Source of the DNA: Solemya velum gill symbiont
Lineage (GTDB): Bacteria > Pseudomonadota > Gammaproteobacteria > Chromatiales > Chromatiaceae
Length of the DNA: 64,000 nt
Reading direction: 5' to 3'
Assembly (NCBI RefSeq): GCF_000787395.1
Contig: NZ_JRAA01000003.1
Location: 186,001-250,000 of the forward strand
The position numbers were made by a program, and so were the translations under genes. A model generated the notes under the pieces. That model saw only the letters and a list, made by a program, of their open reading frames with translations. It was not told the DNA's origin and did not search any database. Within the stretch, counting starts at the first letter, position 1, and every line of letters begins with the position of its first letter. This document shows positions 18,513 through 28,367 of this stretch, piece by piece.

Positions 18513-18542
18513 AACGGGACCTTCGGGTCCCGTTTTTGTTTT
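18513..18542 (+). terminator. Rho-independent terminator after the porin
   Basis: AACGGGACC, TTCG loop, GGTCCCGTT, then a T-rich run. The stem and tetraloop are nearly the same as those of the terminator after the second porin at 53318. Confidence 0.9.
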
Positions 18543-18729
18543 ACGTCAGCGTGTGTATTGCTTCTCTTGGTCTATCAGTACGGTTCCGGCCGTTGCGCTG
18601 GATGAAGATGATAACGGTCTTCTGTTTGAGTTGTTGCCCTGCACCATACTTGTCACTGGTTTCGATCACTTCATGGGTGGAATACGGGCCAAATTTTATC
18701 ACGTGATTTTCATGAATTTGTAGTTGCAT
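18541..18729 (-). CDS. Possible 62-aa hypothetical protein
   Basis: In the 372-base gap between porin and autotransporter, a leftward frame encodes a polar 62-aa protein (starts MQLQIHENHV, contains FIQRNGRNRTDRP). Its composition is protein-like, but no clear ribosome-binding site precedes the ATG and I do not recognise the family. It ends at the back of the porin terminator. Treat as tentative. Confidence 0.3.
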   Translation of the reverse strand: MQLQIHENHVIKFGPYSTHEVIETSDKYGAGQQLKQKTVIIFIQRNGRNRTDRPREAIHTLT

Positions 18730-18856
18730 TTAGGGTTCGGTACTGCTTAAATTGAATGTAATTGTGCCGCTGTATTTGCGGTAGGAATGCGTGCAAGCAT
18801 TTAATTTTTAATAATCAATAAGTTACGAGTTGAGTCAAGACCTCCGGAGGGTCAGT

Positions 18857-21800
18857 ATGAATCATAAAGCTTCGTTGAATCAGAATAAATCTGTGGAACC
18901 GAACTCTTTGCAGGGTATGCGTCGCACTGCAACAGCCATAGCTGTTGCATCAGTTCTTTCAGTTGCAACACTCCCTCAGGCTACCGCAGGATTCAGCTAC
19001 GGTAGTGGAGATACCATTGCGATTACTGGCCCAGTCACCGCACACAACAACGATGGTTCTGATCTTGTCAATGTGAATGCGTACTTCGCTGATGACATCA
19101 GCGGCTCATACGGCGTTCTTCTCCGGGGTGATTCTGGAGCCAGTAGCAACACCATCACTAATAATGGCTACGATGCCGATGTCTCCGGTTCGGCAGCAGC
19201 CATCGAAGTTGGTTACATTCCAGGCCCTGATGATGTAAGGGCGCATAACAACACAATTACAAACAGCGGTAGAATGGAAGGCAGTGGCGGCAGAGCAGTA
19301 CCGACTGGACGCACCGGCGTTGCACCTCGCATTGTCATTACTCCCCCTGGAACATACCTTCAATATGAAGGTACTGTCCATATCACAGCATTTGCCGCTG
19401 AAAATAATACTGATGCAGATGCAGAAGTTGATAACAACCTGATAGAAAACTCCGGAACTATCTCAGGCGATGGGACATTAGCTGTCCACCTGGGCTCATT
19501 CGCATATGTCTCTGGAAGTAGCGCTCACAAAGGTACAGCTGAAGTCGGCAATAACAGCGTCAATAACTCAGGTGGAATTGTATCCGACTCTACCGGCGTA
19601 CAATTTCTCTCTATCGCGGGAGGCTTTTCAGGCACTCATGCTGAAGCCACTGTCAATGATAATGTCGTCAGCAATGCATATGATGGCGATATTAATGGAG
19701 GAATGCTCAGCGGTATTGACATGACAGCCATAGCTGCTACTTCTAGTAGCTGCTGTGGTCCACAAGGTAATGCAGACGCGTCTGTTGAGGGCAACAGTAA
19801 TACCAATGATGGTTATGCTGGCGACTCTCTTCTGAGTGGCGCATCAATGAATGCCATCGCGGCTTCAGGTTATATGCCATTTGCCAGAGCAGATGCCGAG
19901 GTGAACAGCAACGAGATCACAAATGCCGAAAATGCCAATATTGAAGGCAAATACAACGGTATCGCACTGCGTGCTGCGGGCGAAGATATTAAATATGCCG
20001 GTGATGTAGCTGTTAATAGCAACATGATCTCCAATGACGGAACGGTTTTTGCTAGCGAAGATCAGTTCGCAGATAGTGCAGTGAAGCTTGCTTCATATGG
20101 CAACCTGGCCAACATGTTCAGCAAAGATGATGGCCACGGATTACCTTTCGCGAATGACACTGATGTCAACAGCAACACTATAACTAATAGTAGTACCGGT
20201 GATATGGTGAACTCTGCATGGATGGTTAGAGATTCAGCTGTCAGCCTGCGTGCTGATTCCAGTACCGGTGATCGGTATGACACACCATTCAGCGGCAGTT
20301 CATCAGCTGAAGTCAACTCAAACTCGATAGAAAATCACGGCTTTATCGGTTCATTTGCACAGTATAACTTTGGCGGCGGTATCGAACTTACTGCAGATGC
20401 CGGTGGTGATGCTTATGAATATGATTATATTAGTAGTGGTGGCTTCATAGATCATGAAGAGCGAATTGGCGTATCTGCTGGAACTGCTGATGTCAATAAA
20501 AATACCGTTTCCAACACGAGCTCTGACACAATTGCCGTCGGTGGTTATGTACTGTTTGACGCTGATGGAATTGAGCTGAATGCGGATGCAAGTGCTTCTG
20601 CTGAGACTTATATCGATATAAGTGGCGGATTCAGCGATGCTTCAGGTAGTGCTGACAGCTTAGCCTTTGCTGGCGATGCCGATGTCAATAATAACCAGGT
20701 TGAAAATAGTGGCTCAATAGAAGTCACCGGTTACATGGGTGAAGACTCGCAGGGTATCGTTCTCGCAGCTGACGCCTGGGCATATGCAAACAGTGACGTA
20801 ACGGCGCAATCCAGCGGCAGCTCAAGTGCGGATTCGTTCGGTATGGCCAGTGGCGGTACTACATTTGTGAATAACAACGACGTCATTAACAGCGGCGATA
20901 TACTGACCAGTGGTGAAGATTTCCCGAGCCAGTATATGCAGGGTATCCTCCTGACCAGTAGCGCTTCAGCTTTTGCGTACTCTGAAGCTACAGCAGTATC
21001 TGGAGGTGGTAATGGAGATGCCAGTGGCGGTGCAACAGCAATGGCTGGAACCGCAGAGGTGCATAACAATAACGTTGTGAACAGCGGAACGATTAGCACC
21101 GATGGCGAGGACTCATCAGGCATCGAACTGTCAGCTTTTGCATGGGCAGATGCGGATGTAGATCTCTCAGGTAGCTCTACTACAGATTCTGATGGCACAA
21201 CTGCATCTGGCGGTTTTGCCAGCGTGGCCAACAATACCATCACTAATAGCGGTGACATCACTACCGCAGGTGGACGAGGTGCAAGTTCGACAGGCATTCT
21301 GCTCTACGCCGATGTGAGTGCGTGGGCGGAAAGATTTAGTGATGATACTGATGGTTCTGACGTAGCACGAGCAGGTATTGCAGAGATCACTGGCAACAGT
21401 GTCGATAACAGCGGAGTCATCGATGCCTGGGAAGGTATCGTGCTGGAAGCCAGGGCATCAGCCTTTGCAGACAATTACGCTCGAAGTGGTGAGGCATACC
21501 TGACTGATAACACGATTACCAACAGCGGTACGATCATTGCTGACAATGTCGGTATCGCAATCAGGGGTGAAGCTAGCGGTTCTGTTATTAACACTATATT
21601 CACCCATGGTAACTCGGTCGACAACTCAGGTTCCATGGAAGTCTACAATGGCTCAGGTATTATTGTAGGTGAAGAAGCTCCATCCGGCTCTGGCAGTTAC
21701 ACCTGGGATAACACGATCAACAACACGGGTACAATCCTTGCCGGTGAAGACACGGCGATTGGTATCTACGGCGATGCTGAATATTATGGCAGCGGTGGCA

Positions 21801-23011
21801 GCGGCAGCAGTGGCAGCAACACGCTCATTCTGGGCGCACCAGGATTCATCGCTGGTGACATCATCCTTGATGGAGACGCCAACGTGGATGTCACACTGAC
21901 ATCAGGCGCAGGCAACTCTGTGGCATGGACGTTTGATGATAGTGGTAGTAATGGCCCAAGCCTCCCCGTGATGACAGACGGCCCGTTACCATGGTTCACT
22001 GACTCCAACAGCGGTGGTTCAACATGGGCGACCATTGATCCGACAGCTTTCGCAGCTGCTCACAACCAGGTTGCTGATCTTGCCGGCATGGCATCAGGCA
22101 TGCAATTCGGTAGCATGGGGCAAGATGATTCCGGAATGGCTTCCGGTGACCCGATGACCTCGATGGATGATGGTGGTCTCTGGTTGGCGATTGAAGCAGG
22201 CGAAAGCGATTACGATGGTGACGGTGTGACAACCCTTGACCAGGAAACAACCCTGACTGGAATTGCTGCAGGTTATTCTGCGAAACTCAATCCAGAGACG
22301 CGAGTCGGCGCTATGCTCGGGTATGGCAAGTCTGAACTTGAGGTCGATAGTAATATCGGCATCGCAACCGTCAAGTCCTACGAGAGTGAACAGGATGGTA
22401 TCTTCGGTGGTATCTACGGACGAGCCAAGCTGGGTTCAATCTATCTTGACCTTGCACTCAATGCAGGCTGGCAGTCACATGACCAGGCACGCCTCGTCAA
22501 TGATAACCTGCAGAATGACGGTACGGATTTCGCGAATGCCAGTTATGACAGTTTCTGGTTCAGTCCTGAGATCGGTGTAATGCTGCCGATCATGGTGAGC
22601 GATACCCTGACTGTTACACCTAACTTGCGTGCACGTTACGTTTCTCAGTCAATCGACGGTTACACCGAAAAAGATTCGAACAGCAATGCGACTGTCGATG
22701 ACATTGATATCGGTGTGACGGAACTGAGAGGTGGCCTGGATGTAACACACAGGACCTCGGTAATGGCCCTGACTGGAACCATCGGCTACATGAGTCGTAG
22801 TGGAAGCGGAGATGACAGCGTGAATATCACCATGATTCTCGATAATAACGATGTCGGATTCAACTACTCTGATGTAGATGCGGCATATGGTGGTATCAGT
22901 TTCGCCTACAAGATGAACGAGGCAACTACCCTGAAGCTGAATGCCAGCGTCACTGTTGGTGACGATATTGATGCAGCTAGCGCAAGCGCCAGTGTCAATA
23001 TGAAGTTCTGA
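18857..23011 (+). CDS. Large autotransporter-type surface protein
   Basis: A 1384-aa protein from the ATG at 18857, which has GGAGG 6 bases upstream (an upstream TTG is less likely). An extended signal region ends near ATAGF (about residue 45). A long Asn/Ser/Gly-rich passenger of about 1050 residues contains some 19 imperfect repeats of the form NNxIxNSGxI, spaced roughly 35-70 residues, as expected for a parallel beta-helix. The C-terminal 270 residues form an autotransporter beta-barrel ending SVNMKF. The passenger is unusual in having a CC pair (SSSCCGP). No protease motif is visible; adhesion or surface display is the likely role. Confidence 0.9.
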   Translation: MNHKASLNQNKSVEPNSLQGMRRTATAIAVASVLSVATLPQATAGFSYGSGDTIAITGPVTAHNNDGSDLVNVNAYFADDISGSYGVLLRGDSGASSNTITNNGYDADVSGSAAAIEVGYIPGPDDVRAHNNTITNSGRMEGSGGRAVPTGRTGVAPRIVITPPGTYLQYEGTVHITAFAAENNTDADAEVDNNLIENSGTISGDGTLAVHLGSFAYVSGSSAHKGTAEVGNNSVNNSGGIVSDSTGVQFLSIAGGFSGTHAEATVNDNVVSNAYDGDINGGMLSGIDMTAIAATSSSCCGPQGNADASVEGNSNTNDGYAGDSLLSGASMNAIAASGYMPFARADAEVNSNEITNAENANIEGKYNGIALRAAGEDIKYAGDVAVNSNMISNDGTVFASEDQFADSAVKLASYGNLANMFSKDDGHGLPFANDTDVNSNTITNSSTGDMVNSAWMVRDSAVSLRADSSTGDRYDTPFSGSSSAEVNSNSIENHGFIGSFAQYNFGGGIELTADAGGDAYEYDYISSGGFIDHEERIGVSAGTADVNKNTVSNTSSDTIAVGGYVLFDADGIELNADASASAETYIDISGGFSDASGSADSLAFAGDADVNNNQVENSGSIEVTGYMGEDSQGIVLAADAWAYANSDVTAQSSGSSSADSFGMASGGTTFVNNNDVINSGDILTSGEDFPSQYMQGILLTSSASAFAYSEATAVSGGGNGDASGGATAMAGTAEVHNNNVVNSGTISTDGEDSSGIELSAFAWADADVDLSGSSTTDSDGTTASGGFASVANNTITNSGDITTAGGRGASSTGILLYADVSAWAERFSDDTDGSDVARAGIAEITGNSVDNSGVIDAWEGIVLEARASAFADNYARSGEAYLTDNTITNSGTIIADNVGIAIRGEASGSVINTIFTHGNSVDNSGSMEVYNGSGIIVGEEAPSGSGSYTWDNTINNTGTILAGEDTAIGIYGDAEYYGSGGSGSSGSNTLILGAPGFIAGDIILDGDANVDVTLTSGAGNSVAWTFDDSGSNGPSLPVMTDGPLPWFTDSNSGGSTWATIDPTAFAAAHNQVADLAGMASGMQFGSMGQDDSGMASGDPMTSMDDGGLWLAIEAGESDYDGDGVTTLDQETTLTGIAAGYSAKLNPETRVGAMLGYGKSELEVDSNIGIATVKSYESEQDGIFGGIYGRAKLGSIYLDLALNAGWQSHDQARLVNDNLQNDGTDFANASYDSFWFSPEIGVMLPIMVSDTLTVTPNLRARYVSQSIDGYTEKDSNSNATVDDIDIGVTELRGGLDVTHRTSVMALTGTIGYMSRSGSGDDSVNITMILDNNDVGFNYSDVDAAYGGISFAYKMNEATTLKLNASVTVGDDIDAASASASVNMKF

Positions 23012-23036
23012 TCCTGTATCAGTAACTGACTGGCAA

Positions 23037-23070
23037 GAGAGCGGCGCATGCAAATGTGCCGCTCTTTTTA
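23037..23070 (+). terminator. Terminator after the autotransporter
   Basis: AGAGCGGC pairs with GCCGCTCT across a partly paired loop, followed by TTTTTA. Confidence 0.85.
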
Positions 23071-23140
23071 TTGAGAGAATTCGGGTAGAATCCTGTAATC
23101 GGAATATTGTCTGTAGTAACCAGGTTAAGAGATAAAGAGC

Positions 23141-24304
23141 ATGGCTGAAGAGATCAAAGAGGGCGTCGCTGAAGAGACTGGTGCGGAATCAGAGTACCAG
23201 CAAGTGAAACAACCGGCAGATGCTAAAGCGCAAGCCGCTGATGAGAATGCAAAACAGCAACAGGAGCCGGTCAAGTACTCAATGTCCGGCGGGTTTGCCG
23301 ATTTCCTTTTGTCACATAAAATCAGCGTTGCAATGACATCCTATCAGTCGGGCCGTCTTTACCTGCTCGGACGTAATCCCAAGGGTGGCCTGATGGTGAA
23401 TGAGCAGTTTTTCAAGCGCGCCATGGGTCTGCACGTTCATGAGAAGAGTCTCTACATGGCTGGAGTAGGGCATATCTTCCGTATGGAGAATATCCTGCAG
23501 GAAGGTCAGTGGATCAACGAAACCTTTACCCAGTGTTTTGTGCCACGTACGGATTATTTTATCGGTAGTCTAGACGCGCATGATGTTGGCCTTGCTGCTG
23601 ACGGACGAATTCTGTTTATCAATACCAAGTACAACTGTCTCGCATCCGTGAGTGATGTGCATAGCTTCAAAGAGGAGTGGCGCCCACCATTCATCTCCAA
23701 GCTGGTCCCCGAAGACCGCTGCCATCTCAACGGACTGGCAATGGAAAATGGCGAAGCGCGTTATGTCACGGCTGTATGCAAATCAGATACCATCGATGGC
23801 TGGCGTGATCGCCGTGCAGATGGCGGTATCGTCATGGATCTGGCGACAAACGAGACTGTTTGTGAAGGCTTGTCCATGCCGCATTCACCGCGCCTCTACA
23901 ATGGCAAGCTTTGGGTGCTTAATTCCGGCACGGGTGAACTGGGCAGCGTCAACCTTGAAAGAAAAAGTTTTGAACCCCTGGCGTTCTGCCCTGGATTTGT
24001 GCGCGGACTGGCATTTCACAGCCATTTCGCTTTTGTCGGCCTTTCACGCCCCCGTTATGATCGATTTGAAGGTCTGGATCTTGACAGGCGTTTGAAGGAA
24101 GCAGATTCCGAGCCATGGACGGGTGTGCAGGTGATTGACCTGAATACCGGGGCTGTAGTGCACTGGTTCCGCATTGATGGTCCTGTAGCAGAGATGTATG
24201 ACGTTGCAGTGATGCCAGATGTGATCTGTGCCAAGTCAGTGGGGCTGGGAACAGCCGAGGCCCTTGCCCTGATTACAATCGAGCCTGAGCCAGAGACTGC
24301 CTGA
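23141..24304 (+). CDS. TIGR03032/DUF4915 family protein
   Basis: A 387-aa soluble protein with an acidic, Gln/Glu-rich N-terminal 45 residues, then the typical family sequence (SGGFADFLLSHKISVAMTSYQSGRLYLLG; MPHSPRLYNGKLWVLNSGTGEL; GFVRGLAF) that suggests a beta-propeller-like fold. The family is uncharacterised biochemically as far as I know and is often found near glycan or peptide-tailoring genes. There is no signal peptide. It lies 57 bases upstream of the NarX-like kinase gene in the same direction. Confidence 0.75.
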   Translation: MAEEIKEGVAEETGAESEYQQVKQPADAKAQAADENAKQQQEPVKYSMSGGFADFLLSHKISVAMTSYQSGRLYLLGRNPKGGLMVNEQFFKRAMGLHVHEKSLYMAGVGHIFRMENILQEGQWINETFTQCFVPRTDYFIGSLDAHDVGLAADGRILFINTKYNCLASVSDVHSFKEEWRPPFISKLVPEDRCHLNGLAMENGEARYVTAVCKSDTIDGWRDRRADGGIVMDLATNETVCEGLSMPHSPRLYNGKLWVLNSGTGELGSVNLERKSFEPLAFCPGFVRGLAFHSHFAFVGLSRPRYDRFEGLDLDRRLKEADSEPWTGVQVIDLNTGAVVHWFRIDGPVAEMYDVAVMPDVICAKSVGLGTAEALALITIEPEPETA

Positions 24305-24361
24305 ACCGGACCTGGAGTTGCAGCCGATGCCAGTTAGCCCCAAATCGGGTAAGCTGATGCC

Positions 24362-26263
24362 ATGTTCAATTCGAAACTGATTCACTCTCTCCAGGCACGA
24401 CTTGGTCTTGCCATGGCAGCTATCCTGGCGCTGGCTATAGTCAGCATCGGTAGCTCGGTCATCATAACGCAGACCGCGAAAGGATTTGCTGCGGCAATCA
24501 ACCAGGCCGGTACACTACGCATGCAGTCCTACCGTATCGTGGCAAGCCTTGTACCTGCTGCCGGTGAGGAGGTACTCTCACCTGGTGTGCGCACCCGGTC
24601 ACTGGTATCGGAATTCCGCGACCGCCTCGCGAGTGACCGAATTCAATCTGTGATGCAGAAGAATCCCTCGTTACCGGTTCAGGATTCCTATCGATTACTT
24701 GTAGAGCGTTGGGAGAGTGTGCTGGCTCCGCTAATAAGCGAGTATATCAGCCAGGCGCTGGCTGCCGAGCCATCCCGCCTGTCGCCCGACAGGCTAACCA
24801 ACCTGCGCCAGGCCTACATTGCAGAAGTTGACCCTTTTGTTGACGTTATCCACCAATTTGTGCGCGCACTGGAAGTTGAGGCAGAGTCAAAAATCGAGAG
24901 ATTGCAACTGATCCAGTTGATTGTTCTCATCCTGACGCTGGTTGTCGTCGTCGTACTCCTGTTTGTTAGGCGTGATCTGCATAGGCCGATGCGCGAACTG
25001 CTGGCCACTGCAGGTGCAGTGAGGCACGGTGATTTTTCTGTCAGGTGCAGTCACCCGCGCGATGATGAGCTGGGACAGCTTGGCGCTGCATTCAACCTGA
25101 TGGCTGCCGACCTGTCTCATACCTACGAAGAGTTGGAGGAGCGCGTCGCCAGAAAGACAGCCGACCTTGAGAGAAGCAACCGTTCACTGGAACTGCTCTA
25201 TACCGTCAGCAGGCGTCTGTCGGTGGAGACATTCGATGAAAAGGTATTGAGTCAACTGGTTGATGAGGTTGGACGCCTGATCGGTGCGAGGGGTGGTGCT
25301 ATCTGCCTGGGTCAGCCGGGCGATGAGCAGGCCTTCAGGCTTGCAACGACTGCATTGAGTGATCTTCCCGCGGATGACCTGTGCATTGAGAGCAGTGATT
25401 GCGTTCGCTGTTTCGGTGATGGCAATGCACACATGATAAAGCTGCAATCAGAAAACGGTGCCTACCGTTATTCTACGCCGGTAGCCGACAAGGGAGAGCA
25501 GTATGGTGTCCTGTTGATGGACATTGATGAGGCCTCGTCGCTTGAGGAGTGGCACAAGCGCCTGCTGGATACGGTGGCATACCATATCAGCCTCGCAATT
25601 CAGCGTGAGCAGCAACTGTCGCAGAACCGCAAACTTGCACTGATGGAAGAGCGCAGTGTCATTGCACGCGAATTGCACGACTCACTGGCACAGACACTCT
25701 CATATCTGAAAATACAGGTGAGTTTGCTTCGCAATGCATTGCCGCAGGCCGGCGATGAAAAGAGTATCGAGATTCTTGAGCGTTTGCACAGCGGACTTAA
25801 TAGCGCCTACGGTGAGTTGCGTGAACTTCTCACCACGTTTCGCCTGCGCCTCGGTGAGGGTGGTTTTGAGGCTGCACTGGAGCAGACAGTAGAGGATTTC
25901 CGTAAACGTGGTGAAATCAACCTGGTACTTGAAAACCGGATCGGGAACTGCCGCCTGAGCCCGAATGCCGAGATCAACCTGGTGCAGATCATTCGAGAGG
26001 CGCTTTCCAACGTTGTGCGACATTCTGATGCCAACGAGGCTTGTGTGTCGATCGATTGTGATCATGAAGGCCGTGTCACCCTGCTGATCGAAGACGACGG
26101 TGTCGGCATGCCCGGTGTTGAACAACTGGAACATCATCATGGACTGGCGATTATGCGGGAACGTGCCCGTGGGCTGGACGGGGTGCTGGATGTCGGTCGT
26201 TCAACGCATGGTGGAACAGTCGTCAAGCTCAACTTTCATGCAATGAGTGGGCAAGGAGAATAA
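24362..26263 (+). CDS. NarX-like nitrate/nitrite sensor histidine kinase
   Basis: A 633-aa membrane sensor. After TM1 (residues 15-38) the periplasmic PilJ/NarX-type domain carries the P-box-like INQAGTLRMQSYRI. TM2 lies near residues 182-202, followed by HAMP, a GAF-like region with cysteines C340 and C346/C349 in ESSDCVRC, and a HisKA_3 dimerisation helix with the phosphoacceptor in ARELHDSLAQTLSYLK. The ATPase has NLVQIIREALSNVVRH and DDGVGM. It should phosphorylate a NarL-type regulator, but none is adjacent, so it is an orphan in this window. The product could also sense nitrite. Confidence 0.9.
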   Translation: MFNSKLIHSLQARLGLAMAAILALAIVSIGSSVIITQTAKGFAAAINQAGTLRMQSYRIVASLVPAAGEEVLSPGVRTRSLVSEFRDRLASDRIQSVMQKNPSLPVQDSYRLLVERWESVLAPLISEYISQALAAEPSRLSPDRLTNLRQAYIAEVDPFVDVIHQFVRALEVEAESKIERLQLIQLIVLILTLVVVVVLLFVRRDLHRPMRELLATAGAVRHGDFSVRCSHPRDDELGQLGAAFNLMAADLSHTYEELEERVARKTADLERSNRSLELLYTVSRRLSVETFDEKVLSQLVDEVGRLIGARGGAICLGQPGDEQAFRLATTALSDLPADDLCIESSDCVRCFGDGNAHMIKLQSENGAYRYSTPVADKGEQYGVLLMDIDEASSLEEWHKRLLDTVAYHISLAIQREQQLSQNRKLALMEERSVIARELHDSLAQTLSYLKIQVSLLRNALPQAGDEKSIEILERLHSGLNSAYGELRELLTTFRLRLGEGGFEAALEQTVEDFRKRGEINLVLENRIGNCRLSPNAEINLVQIIREALSNVVRHSDANEACVSIDCDHEGRVTLLIEDDGVGMPGVEQLEHHHGLAIMRERARGLDGVLDVGRSTHGGTVVKLNFHAMSGQGE

Positions 26264-26319
26264 CGGGCCCCGGTGTAGCCTGATGACGATGGAGTAAAAC
26301 CACCAGGCTTCTGGTTGTT

Positions 26320-27198
26320 CTATTCACCCGGAGTCAGTTGGTGCATCCTGTTAATTTCATCCACAGCAAGGAGTCGATTTGAATCAGCACTATTTGCCCA
26401 TGTTTCAAGATCAAGTGACTGTCGCTGTTGCATATCGGGAAAATCAACCGCGTAGAAATGATAACGGGAGTCTGTTACTGGCAACATGTCTGTTTCACCG
26501 CTACGCGGATCAAACAAGCCCGCCACGGGAAGGTGAATATTGATCGCTGTTTCTGACAGCCATGAAGCGAGCCATGAAAAGGAGCTGATGCCTAAAACGA
26601 CATGTTTTGAGTGGCGTATCGTCTGAAAGTCCGAAATTGCTGATCCCTGACGGAGAAAGCGGGCACCGCGAAATCTCTTTTTGAGCGCTAATGAGTAATT
26701 GTCCGGACCGATTTGACCCATGAAAACAGGTTCAAGGCCGGTTGAATCGATTATCTGCTCATAAAATGGATATGCCAGTGGGTAGTAGCTTGGGTGCCAC
26801 CCGGTCAGAATATCTTCTCCCCTGATGTTGATGAGTAACTGCTTGTCGGAGAGTGGCTGGAAGTCAGTATTCGTCTGAAACAACTGCTGGTAGCGGGAAG
26901 GAGAGCCGAAATATTCAAGGCGCATTCCCCAGCCTTCGATAACAATAGAGTTGACCAATCCTTCTGCCAGGGCTTTTGCAGCCTGGTGAAAGTCAAAGCG
27001 ATGCCTGGGTAATAGCAGTGCGTTGCCCTGGATTGTACGCGGTTTTAAAGGCTGACTCGCCAGACCCCACTCAGGCAGGGAGAACCCCATTATTTGCGCT
27101 TCCGGTACGAGCTGTTTCAGCTCAAATGCGAGCATGAGCTGGAACATCTGGTTTGCAAGCCTGCCATCACTCCTGATGGCAATGATTTTTTTACTCAT
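26320..27198 (-). CDS. GT11-like glycosyltransferase (fucosyltransferase family)
   Basis: A 292-aa cytoplasmic enzyme resembling family 11 alpha-1,2-fucosyltransferases. GRLANQMFQ near residue 13 matches the donor-binding GxxxNQMFQ motif and HSKHVVLGISSFSWLASWL matches the second conserved block. The acceptor is unknown. Its ATG overlaps the end of the DUF2264 gene by 8 bases, so the two are cotranslated. It ends the leftward glycan cassette and converges on the NarX-like gene. Confidence 0.75.
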   Translation of the reverse strand: MSKKIIAIRSDGRLANQMFQLMLAFELKQLVPEAQIMGFSLPEWGLASQPLKPRTIQGNALLLPRHRFDFHQAAKALAEGLVNSIVIEGWGMRLEYFGSPSRYQQLFQTNTDFQPLSDKQLLINIRGEDILTGWHPSYYPLAYPFYEQIIDSTGLEPVFMGQIGPDNYSLALKKRFRGARFLRQGSAISDFQTIRHSKHVVLGISSFSWLASWLSETAINIHLPVAGLFDPRSGETDMLPVTDSRYHFYAVDFPDMQQRQSLDLETWANSADSNRLLAVDEINRMHQLTPGE

Positions 27199-28348
27199 CG
27201 TCAGCCTTGTCCAGGGGTATATCTATCCCGCTATAGAGTTTCTGGCTTGTAAACTGCACATCAGGATTGCTCCAGAATGTTGATTCCGGGGAGATGCCAA
27301 GAGGAAGAAAGGCGAGAGTCGACCAGTATAGGCTGCCTGTCGTAATGTAGAATTCTGCAAGACTGGGCTGTTGTCCACAAAAACCGATATTAAGCCAGCC
27401 GTGTTTATCAAAGGTGTTTTCTGCCCCGAGGGTGCGTTTAATGACCGAAGTCATTGCACATCGTACTTGCTCCGGGGGAAGGCTGGAGGGGAGTTGACCG
27501 GCTAATGCGAGATCTCCAAGTGCATGCAGGTTGCCACAGCGATAGGAGAGAGATCTGCCCATAGCCGGCATGGCGCCCTCCGGGGAGATTGAGCGTTCCA
27601 GCAATTCACAGTAGCGTTGCGAACGTTTGAGTTGTAACGGTACGAGACTGTTCCACTTCCTTGTATGCGAGGTTGCATTGAGAGTGGCGAGTAAAAACGG
27701 ATGTATTACGTAAGAGTTGTAATAATCGGCATGGAAAACCGGACCGTCAGAGTAGTGTCCATCTCCAACATACCACTGTAGCATCTGCCTGAAAGCGTAT
27801 TCGATGCGCATGGAATCATACGTGATACCTGCTTTGCAGAAGAGGGCCTCGATTATTGCAGAGAACAGCAGCCAGTTATTGAAAACGGGTGTTATTTTTC
27901 GTGATGAAAGGAGTGCCTCGATAATATTTTTTTTGTTCGCTTCAGGCAGTTCCAGCCACAGTGACTGTGGGGCACGCAGTATAGCCAAAGCGATAAGGGC
28001 TGCATCAACCAGTGATTGCGCCCCGACATCGAAAGGTAAAAAATCCGGTGAGTTCCTGTCGGTAATTGAGATGATTGTCGAACGTGCCTGTTGGCGCGCA
28101 TTTGACTGTAACAGGGCCTCGTCGCCCTGCAGGCCGCTCAGTTCAAGCCAGGGAGCAATACCAGAAAGTGTTCTGCCGACAGCTTCCAGGTGCGAGACCT
28201 TTATGCGTTTTTCTCGCTCTGGCCCCTCGACCGGCATATTTTTCTTCAAGGTTCCGTTGGCACCATTCTCCAGGACCGGAGATGCAATCCTGATCAAAAA
28301 GGAGAGCCACTCATTTCGTGTTTGTTGTTGAGGGGGGGATTGGTTCAT
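27191..28348 (-). CDS. DUF2264-domain protein
   Basis: A 385-aa protein of the DUF2264 family (about 360 residues), which has an alpha/alpha-toroid-like pattern related to glycan-active proteins. I use the ATG at 28348 (MNQSPPQQ); the frame runs to 28417 but would then overlap the upstream GT2 gene. Recognisable stretches are WLSFLIRIASPVLE near the start and GDGHYSDGPVFHADYYNSYVIHPF in the middle. No signal peptide. Position between glycosyltransferases suggests a role in polysaccharide modification. Confidence 0.8.
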   Translation of the reverse strand: MNQSPPQQQTRNEWLSFLIRIASPVLENGANGTLKKNMPVEGPEREKRIKVSHLEAVGRTLSGIAPWLELSGLQGDEALLQSNARQQARSTIISITDRNSPDFLPFDVGAQSLVDAALIALAILRAPQSLWLELPEANKKNIIEALLSSRKITPVFNNWLLFSAIIEALFCKAGITYDSMRIEYAFRQMLQWYVGDGHYSDGPVFHADYYNSYVIHPFLLATLNATSHTRKWNSLVPLQLKRSQRYCELLERSISPEGAMPAMGRSLSYRCGNLHALGDLALAGQLPSSLPPEQVRCAMTSVIKRTLGAENTFDKHGWLNIGFCGQQPSLAEFYITTGSLYWSTLAFLPLGISPESTFWSNPDVQFTSQKLYSGIDIPLDKADDE

Positions 28349-28367
28349 AGAGAATTTTTCTTTCCGT

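Noticed and set aside
20731-21297. 188-aa frame antisense to the autotransporter, Pro/Val/Leu-rich
   Set aside because: Its composition mirrors the Gly/Ser/Asp codons of the passenger repeats.
19100-21800. Possible CRISPR or tandem DNA repeat
   Set aside because: The repeats are at protein level with varied codons and irregular spacing, inside one coding frame.
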